This document shows positions 41,337 through 49,239 of a stretch of 64,000 nt of DNA, in pieces; positions within the stretch are counted from its first letter, which is position 1, and every line of letters begins with the position of its first letter. Where the stretch lies: positions 62,001 through 126,000 of the forward strand of contig WLPT01000002.1 of the NCBI GenBank assembly GCA_009698675.1. Reading direction: 5' to 3'. Under the pieces are notes generated by a model, which was not told the origin of the DNA, did not search any database, and was given only the letters and a program-made list of their open reading frames with translations. This DNA comes from Actinomycetota bacterium (GTDB taxonomy: Bacteria; Actinomycetota; Actinomycetes; Nanopelagicales; Nanopelagicaceae). The translations under genes were made by a program, and so were the position numbers.

Positions 41337-41408
41337 GGATCGTTGGCTCAGCGGTAGAGCACCACATTGACATTGTGGGGGTCACTGGTTCGATCCCAGT
41401 ACGGTCCA
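41337..41408 (+). tRNA. tRNA-Val (GAC)
   Basis: The acceptor stem GGATCGT pairs with ACGGTCC (one G-T pair), the D arm is GCTCAGCGGTAGAGC, the anticodon arm is CCACATTGACATTGTGG with anticodon GAC, and the T loop is GGTTCGATCCC. The discriminator is A. CCA is not encoded. Its 3' end abuts the convergent acetyltransferase gene. Confidence 0.95.
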
Positions 41409-41409
41409 C

Positions 41410-41967
41410 TTAACGAGTTCGCCTCTTAAACTCTTCGACGCTCAATTCATATATCTGCTCAGGGCCATCTATCTCATCCATCTGTTGGCCAATATGTGCA
41501 AAATCAAACTTCTTCACAAGGGCGACCGAGGCGGTATTTGATGCGGCAACGGTGTATCGCAGAGTTGTCACACCAGGTTGGCTACATACCCAACTCCACA
41601 TACCTTCGAGGGCTTCAAAACCAAAACCTTGATTGTGAAATTGCGGATCAACGCCTAAGCCGATTTCGATCATTCCATTCTCATCAGGTGCTCCATGAAA
41701 GCTGGTGCTTCCTATAATCTCGCGACTGGTCTTTAAAACCATCCAGCGAACAAACCATTTATTGACAGTGGAGTCTGCTTTAACTTGTGGGACGCGCCAG
41801 CCCAAAGGACCCGAATCATCCATTAACTGGCGATGTGGATTTGTAAAACTCTTGCCCTCAAAAATCCAGCCATCTTCGGGTTTTTCAAAAAGAGAGATGA
41901 TCTCTTTTGCGCTTAAGTGATGGAGCTCAAGGCGATCGGTATAAATTACCGGCTCTCTATCCTTCAA
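41410..41967 (-). CDS. GNAT family N-acetyltransferase
   Basis: This 185-residue protein resembles RimJ/RimL-type acetyltransferases. IYTDRLELHHLSAKE is the usual start, and the acetyl-CoA region is GLGVDPQFHNQGFGFEALEGMWSW, with VAASNTASVALVKKFDFAHIG as the conserved C-terminal motif. The substrate is unknown. The start is TTG and overlaps the DinB-like gene upstream by 11 bases. Confidence 0.8.
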   Translation of the reverse strand: MKDREPVIYTDRLELHHLSAKEIISLFEKPEDGWIFEGKSFTNPHRQLMDDSGPLGWRVPQVKADSTVNKWFVRWMVLKTSREIIGSTSFHGAPDENGMIEIGLGVDPQFHNQGFGFEALEGMWSWVCSQPGVTTLRYTVAASNTASVALVKKFDFAHIGQQMDEIDGPEQIYELSVEEFKRRTR

Positions 41968-42457
41968 TCCTATTAATCTCCCCTGCTATATCGGAGAAGG
42001 CCCATAAATCAATCGCATCTAGATCCAAAATTCGAATTCCATGCACCTTTAAAGTATCTGAAATCTGGGCCCTATGTTCGGTGGCGTGATGAATCGATTG
42101 AGAAATGATCGTCGATCTCGATCGGAAACTCTTTTGTCCATCCCGCATCTTTGTTTCAACGGAATCAGGCATGTGCGACTGCACACGCAGAAATTCATCG
42201 GCTGCAGCACAAATCTCTTTAAGTTTGCTAAGAGGAATAACCATTGATTGATCTAGACCAGAAGAAATAGCATCGCCGCCAACTCGATAGGCGTATCCCC
42301 CTGCGGCTAGCACTATGTGGTTGGCTAACTCTTGAATTGACCAATCCGCCTCGGTCAATCGCAACTGCCAATCACTACCTCTGAGTTCTTCCAAAGCAGA
42401 GAGAACATGCTGGTTAGCCCAGCCCATATGTAATAAAAGTTTCTCTTGATTAAGCAT
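41957..42457 (-). CDS. DinB-like (four-helix bundle) protein
   Basis: This protein of about 166 residues matches the DinB/YfiT-like superfamily: LLLHMGWANQHVLSALEEL, DWSIQELANHIVLAAGGYAYRV and the histidine region SQSIHHATEHRAQISDTL. Three histidines in the usual metal-binding places are visible. Members include mycothiol-dependent transferases and proteins without known activity. I use the ATG at 42457 because it immediately follows the neighbouring stop; the track start lies inside the upstream gene. Confidence 0.75.
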   Translation of the reverse strand: MLNQEKLLLHMGWANQHVLSALEELRGSDWQLRLTEADWSIQELANHIVLAAGGYAYRVGGDAISSGLDQSMVIPLSKLKEICAAADEFLRVQSHMPDSVETKMRDGQKSFRSRSTIISQSIHHATEHRAQISDTLKVHGIRILDLDAIDLWAFSDIAGEINRIEG

Positions 42458-42459
42458 TC

Positions 42460-42999
42460 CTATTCCTTCCACTCTGAAGCCAGAATTGCAAATAAATGCG
42501 CGCTGGTCCACTCCTGCTTAAAGTACTCATCCTCTAGGAAACTACCTTCTAAGCGCATCCCGAGGCTGCGCGCTAACTTTATCGAAGCTAGATTTCGCTG
42601 GTCGATATAGGCCGTTACGCGTCGAAACCCTAACTCTTTGAAGGCGGCGCCAATTACCGCCCTTGTTGCTTCAAGGGCATATCCGTGGCCCTTAAAGGCT
42701 GGATTGATTACCCAACCAATTTCTGCACGACTATGTAACTTCGAGTCAATACTTATGTTGGACTGTCCGATGATTTTTCCCGAACTCTTTAGGCTCCATC
42801 CAAATAACTTATAGTCATCATCCTTCTCAAATTCAGTGGCCGCTATCGATACGACCAGCGCATCGCGTACTTGCTCCCTCGTTCGTTGTGGCCATGGAAT
42901 ATAGGCAACAGTCTGGAAATCTGATTGATACTCGAGCAGATCCTCGACATCGCCGATTTCTAATGGACGCAATGTTAGGCGTGCTGTCTCAAGTTGCAT
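42460..42999 (-). CDS. GNAT family N-acetyltransferase (RimJ/RimL type)
   Basis: This 179-residue protein starts with LETARLTLRPLEIGDVEDLL and has the acetyl-CoA-binding motif IGWVINPAFKGHGYALEATRAVIGAAF and RRVTAYIDQRNLASIKLARSLGMRLEG. This is the typical ribosomal-protein-acetyltransferase-like subfamily. The target is unknown. It is the first gene of a three-gene minus-strand run (GNAT, DinB, GNAT). Confidence 0.85.
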   Translation of the reverse strand: MQLETARLTLRPLEIGDVEDLLEYQSDFQTVAYIPWPQRTREQVRDALVVSIAATEFEKDDDYKLFGWSLKSSGKIIGQSNISIDSKLHSRAEIGWVINPAFKGHGYALEATRAVIGAAFKELGFRRVTAYIDQRNLASIKLARSLGMRLEGSFLEDEYFKQEWTSAHLFAILASEWKE

Positions 43000-43110
43000 T
43001 TAGAGTGTGCAATCTAAAGCGGCGATTTCGCATGGTGAGATATTAGCCGCATGAGAGGCATCTCTCGCCGTACTGGTCAGTCTACTTTTTTGCAGATTTA
43101 GAATCGCGCT

Positions 43111-44535
43111 ATGAACCCTGCGAAAAGCCTGCCTACTGTAATTCAGGGTGGAATGGGAATCGCCGTTTCATCGTGGCAAATGGCTAAGGCCGTCTCACGT
43201 GCAGGAGCATTAGGTGTTGTATCTGGCACGGCAATTGACGCCGTGATCTCTCGACGCCTGCAAGATGGTGATCTCGATGGATCGGTTAGACGAGCTCTCC
43301 TTCACTTTCCAGACAAAGAGTTCGCCCAAGAGATTTTACGTCGTTACTTTATCGACGGAGGCAAAGCCTCGGATGCTCCCTATCTGCTCGTTCCTAAACT
43401 AACCCTGCATCCATCAGAGTTCGCCTCAAAATTTCTAACTGCATCTACCTTCGTTGAAGTCTGGTTGGCCAAAGAGGGACATCGCGGGCTTGTGGGAGTA
43501 AATTTCCTCGAGAAGATTCAGCTGGCCGCCCCTGCTTCAATTTATGGAGCCCTTCTTGCCGATGTTGATGCAATTCTTATCGGTGCAGGCATTCCTAGTG
43601 AAATCCCCCGAATCATCCGACAACTGTCAGTTCACGCTAAGGTTCGGATTTCAATCACCGTTGAAAATGCCAGCGTGAAATATTTTCTCGACTTTGATCC
43701 GGGGATTATTCGTCAAGGAGAACTAAAAGAGATTACAACCCCTGCTTTTCTAGCAATTATCTCTTCCCATGCATTAGCCTCATATTTAAACCGTGACGAA
43801 GAGGTGCGTCCGGATGGTTTTGTAGTTGAAGGCACATCTGCCGGAGGTCATAACGCACCCCCTCGAGGTACTACACCAATTGGAGAAGATGGCCAGTCAC
43901 AATTTTCGGCTAAAGATGATGCAGATATTGCTAAGGTCGCCGCTACCGGTCTTCCCTTCTGGTTAGCAGGAGGATTTGCCACTCCCGCCAAACTGCGCGA
44001 GGCGATCGCATTAGGTGCAAGCGGAGTGCAGGCAGGTTCAATCTTTGCGCTTAGTTTAGATTCGGGGATAACAAAAGAACTACGGGAGAAAACTCTGGCC
44101 CGAATTAGCGAAAAGAGTTTGAAGATTGTCACTGATCCTCTCGGTTCGCCAACCTCATTTCCATTCAAATATGCTGAGCTCGATAACACGATTGCAGATG
44201 AGATGGAGTTTCACACTCGGGTAAAACTCTGCGATCTCGGCTATTTACGAACTCTCGTCGAAAAACCCGATCACCGTATCGTTTATCGGTGTGCTGGGGA
44301 GCCTGACAAGACTTTTCGATTTAAGGGTGGTGCCGAAGGTGCTACTGCGGAAAAGAAGTGTTTGTGCAACGCACTTCTTGCAAATGTAGGCATGCCACAA
44401 ATACGAATCGATGGATATGAGGAGCTGCCTCTTTTAACTCTTGGATCGGATTTAACTGGCGAAGAGGAGATGTTAAAGCTCTACCCAGATGGATGGGGCG
44501 CCGACGATGCAGTTAGATACTTACTGGCAGATTAG
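43111..44535 (+). CDS. Nitronate monooxygenase-like flavoprotein with cysteine-bearing C-terminal extension
   Basis: This 474-residue protein has the TIM-barrel fold of 2-nitropropane dioxygenase/enoyl reductase relatives: PTVIQGGMGIAVSSWQMAKAVSRAGALGVVSG at the N-terminus, VEGTSAGGHNAPP near the active site, and LPFWLAGGFATPAKLREAIALGASGVQAGSIFAL for the phosphate of FMN. It is longer than the usual 320-360 residues. The last ~110 residues contain four cysteines (CDLG, YRCAGE, KKCLC) of unknown purpose. It is not certain that nitronates are the substrate. The gene stands alone and is convergent with a VOC gene. Confidence 0.8.
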   Translation: MNPAKSLPTVIQGGMGIAVSSWQMAKAVSRAGALGVVSGTAIDAVISRRLQDGDLDGSVRRALLHFPDKEFAQEILRRYFIDGGKASDAPYLLVPKLTLHPSEFASKFLTASTFVEVWLAKEGHRGLVGVNFLEKIQLAAPASIYGALLADVDAILIGAGIPSEIPRIIRQLSVHAKVRISITVENASVKYFLDFDPGIIRQGELKEITTPAFLAIISSHALASYLNRDEEVRPDGFVVEGTSAGGHNAPPRGTTPIGEDGQSQFSAKDDADIAKVAATGLPFWLAGGFATPAKLREAIALGASGVQAGSIFALSLDSGITKELREKTLARISEKSLKIVTDPLGSPTSFPFKYAELDNTIADEMEFHTRVKLCDLGYLRTLVEKPDHRIVYRCAGEPDKTFRFKGGAEGATAEKKCLCNALLANVGMPQIRIDGYEELPLLTLGSDLTGEEEMLKLYPDGWGADDAVRYLLAD

Positions 44536-44546
44536 AAACGGCAAAA

Positions 44547-45002
44547 CTACTCGTATAGATCTGCAATTACTATCTTCGACATTCCTCGCATCGCTTGCCA
44601 AGCAAAAGCGGCTTTAACTGGATCGGAATTTCCTAAATGCTGCGACATCTGGCGTGGAGTAATCTGCCAGCTAACGCCAAAGGGATCAACGCACCAACCG
44701 CACTCTCCGGCAGCTCCCTCTTTCGTGATCGCATCCCACAAGCGATCAGTCTCTGCCTGTCCATCACACGAGATTGAGAGCGAGATGGATGCATTGAACT
44801 CTGGACCACCTGGCCAGCCCATTCCCACTAGTTCATGGCCATATATAGAGAACTCCGCGCTCATTAATTTGCCCTCACTCTCGGGCCGATGAGAGCTAAT
44901 AAGAGTGAATGACTCTCCAAAAATCTGCGAGTAGAACTCCAACGCATCTTCTAATGTGTTGTTAAACCAGAGGAAGGTGCGCAGTGACGAAGTGTTGGCC
45001 AT
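44547..45002 (-). CDS. VOC-fold PhnB-like protein
   Basis: This 151-residue protein belongs to the vicinal oxygen chelate superfamily, of the group once annotated as 3-demethylubiquinone methyltransferase. TFLWFNNTLEDALEFYSQIFG, SAEFSIYGHELVGM and GECGWCVDPFGVSWQITP are characteristic. No specific activity can be given. It sits between the nitronate-monooxygenase-like and tryptophanase-like genes. Confidence 0.83.
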   Translation of the reverse strand: MANTSSLRTFLWFNNTLEDALEFYSQIFGESFTLISSHRPESEGKLMSAEFSIYGHELVGMGWPGGPEFNASISLSISCDGQAETDRLWDAITKEGAAGECGWCVDPFGVSWQITPRQMSQHLGNSDPVKAAFAWQAMRGMSKIVIADLYE

Positions 45003-45024
45003 TTACCAACTCTACATAATGGCG

Positions 45025-46398
45025 CTAGATTCGAGCGAACTCAGAGGTGAAGTGGCGCAAGGATGCGGGTTCGCTAATGATCTTGAAGCCACCAAGTGTG
45101 GAGGCTCTATTGGCGACCTCAGAACAAACTTCAATTACATAGTCAATGTGACTTTGCGTGTATGTCCGTCGTGGGATAGCCAATCGCACTAGCTCCATTG
45201 CCGCTGGCACTTCACTCCCATCGGGCTTTCGGCCAAACATAACTGTGCCAATTTCACAACCACGTATTCCGCCTACCTCATATAAAGCAACGGCTAAGGC
45301 CTGACCTGGATACTCAAGCGGTGGAATATGGGAAAGAAAGGCTTTGGCATCTATGTAAACGGCATGCCCGCCTATCGGTTGCACAACTGGGATTCCAAGT
45401 TCCAACAATGCATTGCCAAGATAGGCAGTGGATTGAATTCGATATTTCAAATAGTCGTGTGAAACGGCCTCCGTGAGACCAACGGCCAAGGCCTCTAAAT
45501 CGCGTCCAGCCAATCCCCCGTATGTTGGAAAGCCCTCGGTCAAAATTAAGAGATTTCTGCAGATTGTTGCAAGGCCATTGTCGTTGAGAGCAAGCCAGCC
45601 CCCAATATTTCCGAGGGGATCCTTTTTAGCACTCATCGTCATTCCATCGGCTAAAGATGCAATCTCTCGCACAATATCTACGACATCTCGCTCGGACTGC
45701 CCGGACTCTCGCTCTCGTATAAACCAAGCATTTTCAGCAAACCTGCATGCATCCAAGAAGAATGGGATCTTGTACTTCTTGCAGATGGCACTAACGGCGC
45801 GCAAATTCTCAAGAGAAACTGGCTGACCGCCACCTGAGTTGTTGGTAATAGTCATCATGACCACCGGAATATTTTCTACCCCTGTCGCGTTGATGAAACT
45901 CTCTAGTTCAACTAAATCCATATTGCCTTTAAATGGATAAGTATCTGAAGGATCTCGACCTTGGGCAATAACGAGGTCAACTGCCTCGGCCTTGGAGTAT
46001 TCGATGTTTGCCCGTGTTGTATCGAAATGAGTGTTGCTTGGAATAATCTTCCCCGGACCGCCAATCGCGGTGAAGAGGATTTTCTCGGCTGCACGACCTT
46101 GATGTGTCGGAATAATATGTTCAAATGGAAATAGGTTTTGTACCGCAGCCTTGAAATGCAACCATGAGGGCGAGCCTGCATACGACTCATCGCCACGTTG
46201 AATAGCAGCCCATTGATTGCGACTCATTGCGCCAGTGCCAGAGTCGGTTAGTAAATCTATAAGAACATCATCTGAATGAAGGGAGAAGAGGTTATATCCA
46301 ACATCTTTTATCAGCTGAACTCTCTCGCTCTCAGTGGTCATTCGTATTGCTGCAACTGAGTGGATTTTGAAGGGTTCGATTATTGTTTTAAATTCCAT
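45025..46398 (-). CDS. tnaA: Tryptophanase-like beta-eliminating lyase
   Basis: This PLP enzyme of about 457 residues belongs to the tryptophanase/tyrosine phenol-lyase family. It shows IDLLTDSGTGAMS, IIPTHQGRAAEKI, NSGGGQPVSL, the PLP-lysine region MSAKKDPLGNIGG, EGFPTYGGLAGRDLEALAVGL, and the C-terminal RRTYTQSHIDYVIE. GCEIG stands where tyrosine phenol-lyases typically read SMERG, whose Arg contacts the phenol; tryptophanases read AVEIG. Tryptophan to indole, pyruvate and ammonia is therefore the likelier reaction. The ATG at 46398 gives the normal N-terminus (MEFKTIIEPFKI). No tna leader peptide or permease is next to it. Confidence 0.85.
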   Translation of the reverse strand: MEFKTIIEPFKIHSVAAIRMTTESERVQLIKDVGYNLFSLHSDDVLIDLLTDSGTGAMSRNQWAAIQRGDESYAGSPSWLHFKAAVQNLFPFEHIIPTHQGRAAEKILFTAIGGPGKIIPSNTHFDTTRANIEYSKAEAVDLVIAQGRDPSDTYPFKGNMDLVELESFINATGVENIPVVMMTITNNSGGGQPVSLENLRAVSAICKKYKIPFFLDACRFAENAWFIRERESGQSERDVVDIVREIASLADGMTMSAKKDPLGNIGGWLALNDNGLATICRNLLILTEGFPTYGGLAGRDLEALAVGLTEAVSHDYLKYRIQSTAYLGNALLELGIPVVQPIGGHAVYIDAKAFLSHIPPLEYPGQALAVALYEVGGIRGCEIGTVMFGRKPDGSEVPAAMELVRLAIPRRTYTQSHIDYVIEVCSEVANRASTLGGFKIISEPASLRHFTSEFARI

Positions 46399-46456
46399 GC
46401 CAGCAAGATTAAAGCCAGATATTGCTTTATGGCTCATCTATGAGCAAGTGCCAGCA

Positions 46457-47230
46457 CTACTGCTTTGTAAGCCCTTCAATAAACGTCAGAGAGTTTTGAA
46501 AGATCAACTCTTGATCATAATCAAGGGTTGCAACATGGTAACTATTGACAAGTTCAATTCGGGATTTACTACTTGAGCCCAAACCTGCCATGATTATTTC
46601 AGTATTAGAAACCGGCAAAGTATGGTCTTCGACGCTGTGAAAAAGTTGCACAGGGATCGTCACTTTGCCGAGATTCTTACGGGTGGTCTTCAACATTATT
46701 AATAGTTGATGAATCCCACGAGTAGGAAGTGCGTCATAGCCGTGCTCAGATATTCCTGGTCGTTTAATATCATTGCCAACGCTAGAGCGAAGCTTTTGAA
46801 AACGTGAGAGCAGATAACCTATCGGGACTGAGATAAATGGGACGTGAATCATCGGATTCACAAGAATTATTCCGCTCAAGCGATCATTATTCTCCTCCGA
46901 GATATATAGAGCTGTTCCACCGCCCATGGATAGCCCGGCGATAAAGACTTGGTCGCATGTTTTGAACAACTCTTCCAGCTCTAGTTGTACCTTCGCTGGC
47001 CACTCTTGCCACTTCACTTTATTGAGATCTTCGGGTTTAGTTCCATGTCCAGGTAAAAGTGGAACTCGTACTGAGTAGCCCTTAGACAAGAGGAATTCGC
47101 CCCATGGGCGCATAGATGGAGGCGCTCCTGTGAAACCGTGAACTAGTAAAATGCCAATTCGGGAGTTTTTTCCTGAGCCGATTGCAGACCAATCTTGCAT
47201 CCATCCAATTGGTGCCGTATCAACTGCCAT
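46457..47230 (-). CDS. Alpha/beta hydrolase, carboxylesterase/monoacylglycerol lipase-like
   Basis: This protein of about 257 residues has the alpha/beta-hydrolase fold with ILLVHGFTGAPPSMRPWGEFLL (oxyanion region), the nucleophile elbow IAGLSMGGGTALYI, an acid in PVQLFHSVEDHTLP, and a catalytic histidine in VNSYHVATLDYD. It resembles Est30-type carboxylesterases. The ATG at 47230 is preferred to the TTG two codons upstream. The substrate is unknown. Confidence 0.87.
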   Translation of the reverse strand: MAVDTAPIGWMQDWSAIGSGKNSRIGILLVHGFTGAPPSMRPWGEFLLSKGYSVRVPLLPGHGTKPEDLNKVKWQEWPAKVQLELEELFKTCDQVFIAGLSMGGGTALYISEENNDRLSGIILVNPMIHVPFISVPIGYLLSRFQKLRSSVGNDIKRPGISEHGYDALPTRGIHQLLIMLKTTRKNLGKVTIPVQLFHSVEDHTLPVSNTEIIMAGLGSSSKSRIELVNSYHVATLDYDQELIFQNSLTFIEGLTKQ

Positions 47231-47242
47231 AATCAAAGGTTA

Positions 47243-47659
47243 CTAAAGATTGTGGGAAATACTGCGCTTTAACAACAGTTCGGAAACGCTCTGCGCCAAC
47301 GTGAAGGGATCTATCGGGTGAACCAGAGATGCCTCAGCCATCGACCATGCAGCCAGCCATGCATCTTGAACTCGGCCAGTAATTACCAATACCGGCGGAC
47401 AGTTGAATAACTCATCTTTTAATTGGCGGGCGATGCCCATTCCTCCCTCGGGAGTGGCTTCACCGTCGAGAATGAAAAGATCAATCATTGCGCCGGAATC
47501 AACATAGCTTCGTAGCGCCGCAGACGTTGCAAACTCGTGAATGTAATGTCGGCCAGCAGATGTTTGAGTACCCAGCGCCGCAGATATGGAGGCCCTCACC
47601 GTCGAATCATCGGAGTAGACAACAATCTCATTTTTTTCAACGCCCTGGCTCATGCCCAT
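47243..47659 (-). CDS. Stand-alone receiver-like protein with altered phosphorylation site
   Basis: This 138-residue single-domain protein has a response-regulator receiver fold: the acidic pair in VVYSDDST, the phosphoacceptor-like Asp in FILDGEATPEGGMG, and Thr in VLVITGR. The invariant lysine before Pro is replaced by His (LVHPIDPF). No output domain or sensor kinase is nearby. From memory, similar short proteins with GGMGxxRQLKDExFNCPPVLV are conserved beside ctaE in other actinobacteria. It diverges from ctaE, suggesting a link with respiration, but its function is unknown. Confidence 0.72.
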   Translation of the reverse strand: MGMSQGVEKNEIVVYSDDSTVRASISAALGTQTSAGRHYIHEFATSAALRSYVDSGAMIDLFILDGEATPEGGMGIARQLKDELFNCPPVLVITGRVQDAWLAAWSMAEASLVHPIDPFTLAQSVSELLLKRSISHNL

Positions 47660-47802
47660 GATTCTAAGTCACAATGTCAATCAAGCCCAAGCCCAAACCG
47701 CAGAGATAGACGTGACCTGTTTCATCTAGAAATCCGAGCAATTGCCGCCTGGAACTGGCTCTGCTGCAGGACAGAGCGCGTGTTTTAGGGAATAATCGCC
47801 CC

Positions 47803-48432
47803 ATGTCAAGCGCAGCCGTAACGGCACACCATAAAATCACACGTCCCAACGCGGTAGCCGTTGGAACCATTGTGTGGCTCTCCAGCGAATTAATGTTCTT
47901 CGCCGCCCTATTCGCGATTTATTTCACAACGCGAGGAGTGCAAGGACCGCGTGTTTGGCTCGAGTCGAATCACCTTTTGAATGTTCCCTTTGCGGCCATC
48001 AACACAACCGTTCTTGTTCTCTCATCCGTGACTTGCCAATTCGGTGTATTTGCTGCAGAGCGTTTTCAAAATCATAAGACCGGCAAGATGTATCAGATCA
48101 ATAAATGGGGAATGCGTGAATGGTTCTCACTTACTTTTTTGATGGGAGCATTTTTCGTAGGTGGCCAGATTTATGAGTATGCCTCTTTGGTCCACGAGGG
48201 CCTAACGCTTTCGTCAACTGCATACGGATCAGTGTTCTTTATCGCAACAGGATTTCACGGGTTACACGTTACTGGCGGGTTGATTGCCTTCTTAATCGTC
48301 ATCGTTCGTGTTTCCAAAGCTCGTCGTTTTACAAGTGGCCAAGCAACGACTGCCATAGTAGTTTCCTATTACTGGCACTTCGTCGACGTAGTGTGGATTG
48401 CATTGTTTTCTGCAATCTACCTCATTAAATAA
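47803..48432 (+). CDS. ctaE: Cytochrome c oxidase subunit III
   Basis: This 209-residue membrane subunit of the aa3 oxidase shows [24 protein letters not shown], the typical WxxSExMFF opening, then [10 protein letters not shown] and the conserved [17 protein letters not shown] and [15 protein letters not shown] helices. It stands at the head of ctaE-qcrC-qcrA-qcrB, 15 bases before qcrC, as in mycobacteria and corynebacteria. The 143-base gap upstream probably holds its promoter, but I did not identify one with confidence. Confidence 0.96.
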   Translation: MSSAAVTAHHKITRPNAVAVGTIVWLSSELMFFAALFAIYFTTRGVQGPRVWLESNHLLNVPFAAINTTVLVLSSVTCQFGVFAAERFQNHKTGKMYQINKWGMREWFSLTFLMGAFFVGGQIYEYASLVHEGLTLSSTAYGSVFFIATGFHGLHVTGGLIAFLIVIVRVSKARRFTSGQATTAIVVSYYWHFVDVVWIALFSAIYLIK

Positions 48433-48447
48433 AGGAGTTAAAAAAAC

Positions 48448-49239
48448 GTGAAGCGTCTTTCTCGCTATCGTCGCCATAAGGTTGCAGCTCCGTTACTTTT
48501 GGTCATTGCACTTTTAGGTATTGGCGCCAGTTTTAACATCGCCAGTGCAACAATTAAAGCAACTCCAACGACATTTGCCCGTTCCACGGCCATTGATGAA
48601 GGCAAGCAGATCTTTCTTAAAGGCTGTTCCTCCTGCCATGGTTTAAATGCTGAAGGCGGTTCGATCGCGCCATCTCTTATCGGTGTCGGTGCAGCCTCTG
48701 TTGATTTTCAAGTTGGCACTGGGCGTATGCCTATGGCAGATATGAGCACTCAAGCTATGAGAAAACGTCCTGTTTATAACGCTGAACAGACTGCAGCGTT
48801 GGTTGCCTACGTTTCTTCACTTGCACCAGGTCCAGCGATACCAACTGATGCTGTTTTAAATTATGAACGGGATGGGAGCACTGCCCAAGGCGGAGAGCTC
48901 TTTAGAAATAACTGCGCAATGTGCCACAACTTTGCCGGTCAAGGCGGAGCACTTACTCAAGGCAAATACGCACCGACATTGATGGGTGTTGAACCTAAAT
49001 ATATTTACGAAGCGTTAATTACTGGTCCACAATCTATGCCTGTTTTCAGTGACAAGACCATTACTCCAGCTGAGAAACTCTCACTCATTAAGTGGATTAA
49101 GGCTGCAGAGAAGGAGCCAAATCTCGGTGGAGCAACAATGGGTCGCATTGGACCAGTTACTGAAGGTTTATTGGCTTGGATATTAGGACTCGGACTACTG
49201 ATTGCCATTGCAGTCTGGTTAACAACGAAAGCGAGATGA
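48448..49239 (+). CDS. qcrC: Cytochrome bc1 complex diheme cytochrome c subunit
   Basis: This 263-residue actinobacterial cytochrome cc has an N-terminal membrane helix (residues ~12-34), two CxxCH heme-binding motifs (CSSCH at ~60-64 and CAMCH at ~156-160) with methionine ligands in the following domains (GRMPMAD, SMPVFSD), and a C-terminal anchor helix. The two hemes pass electrons from the bc1 complex directly to the aa3 oxidase, replacing a soluble cytochrome c. The GTG start follows AAAGGAG. Confidence 0.96.
   Translation: MKRLSRYRRHKVAAPLLLVIALLGIGASFNIASATIKATPTTFARSTAIDEGKQIFLKGCSSCHGLNAEGGSIAPSLIGVGAASVDFQVGTGRMPMADMSTQAMRKRPVYNAEQTAALVAYVSSLAPGPAIPTDAVLNYERDGSTAQGGELFRNNCAMCHNFAGQGGALTQGKYAPTLMGVEPKYIYEALITGPQSMPVFSDKTITPAEKLSLIKWIKAAEKEPNLGGATMGRIGPVTEGLLAWILGLGLLIAIAVWLTTKAR

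Noticed and set aside
45025-46398. Tyrosine phenol-lyase as the product
   Set aside because: The C-terminal motif reads GCEIG rather than the SMERG form with its phenol-contacting arginine, and the flanking residues follow tryptophanase; not fully excluded.
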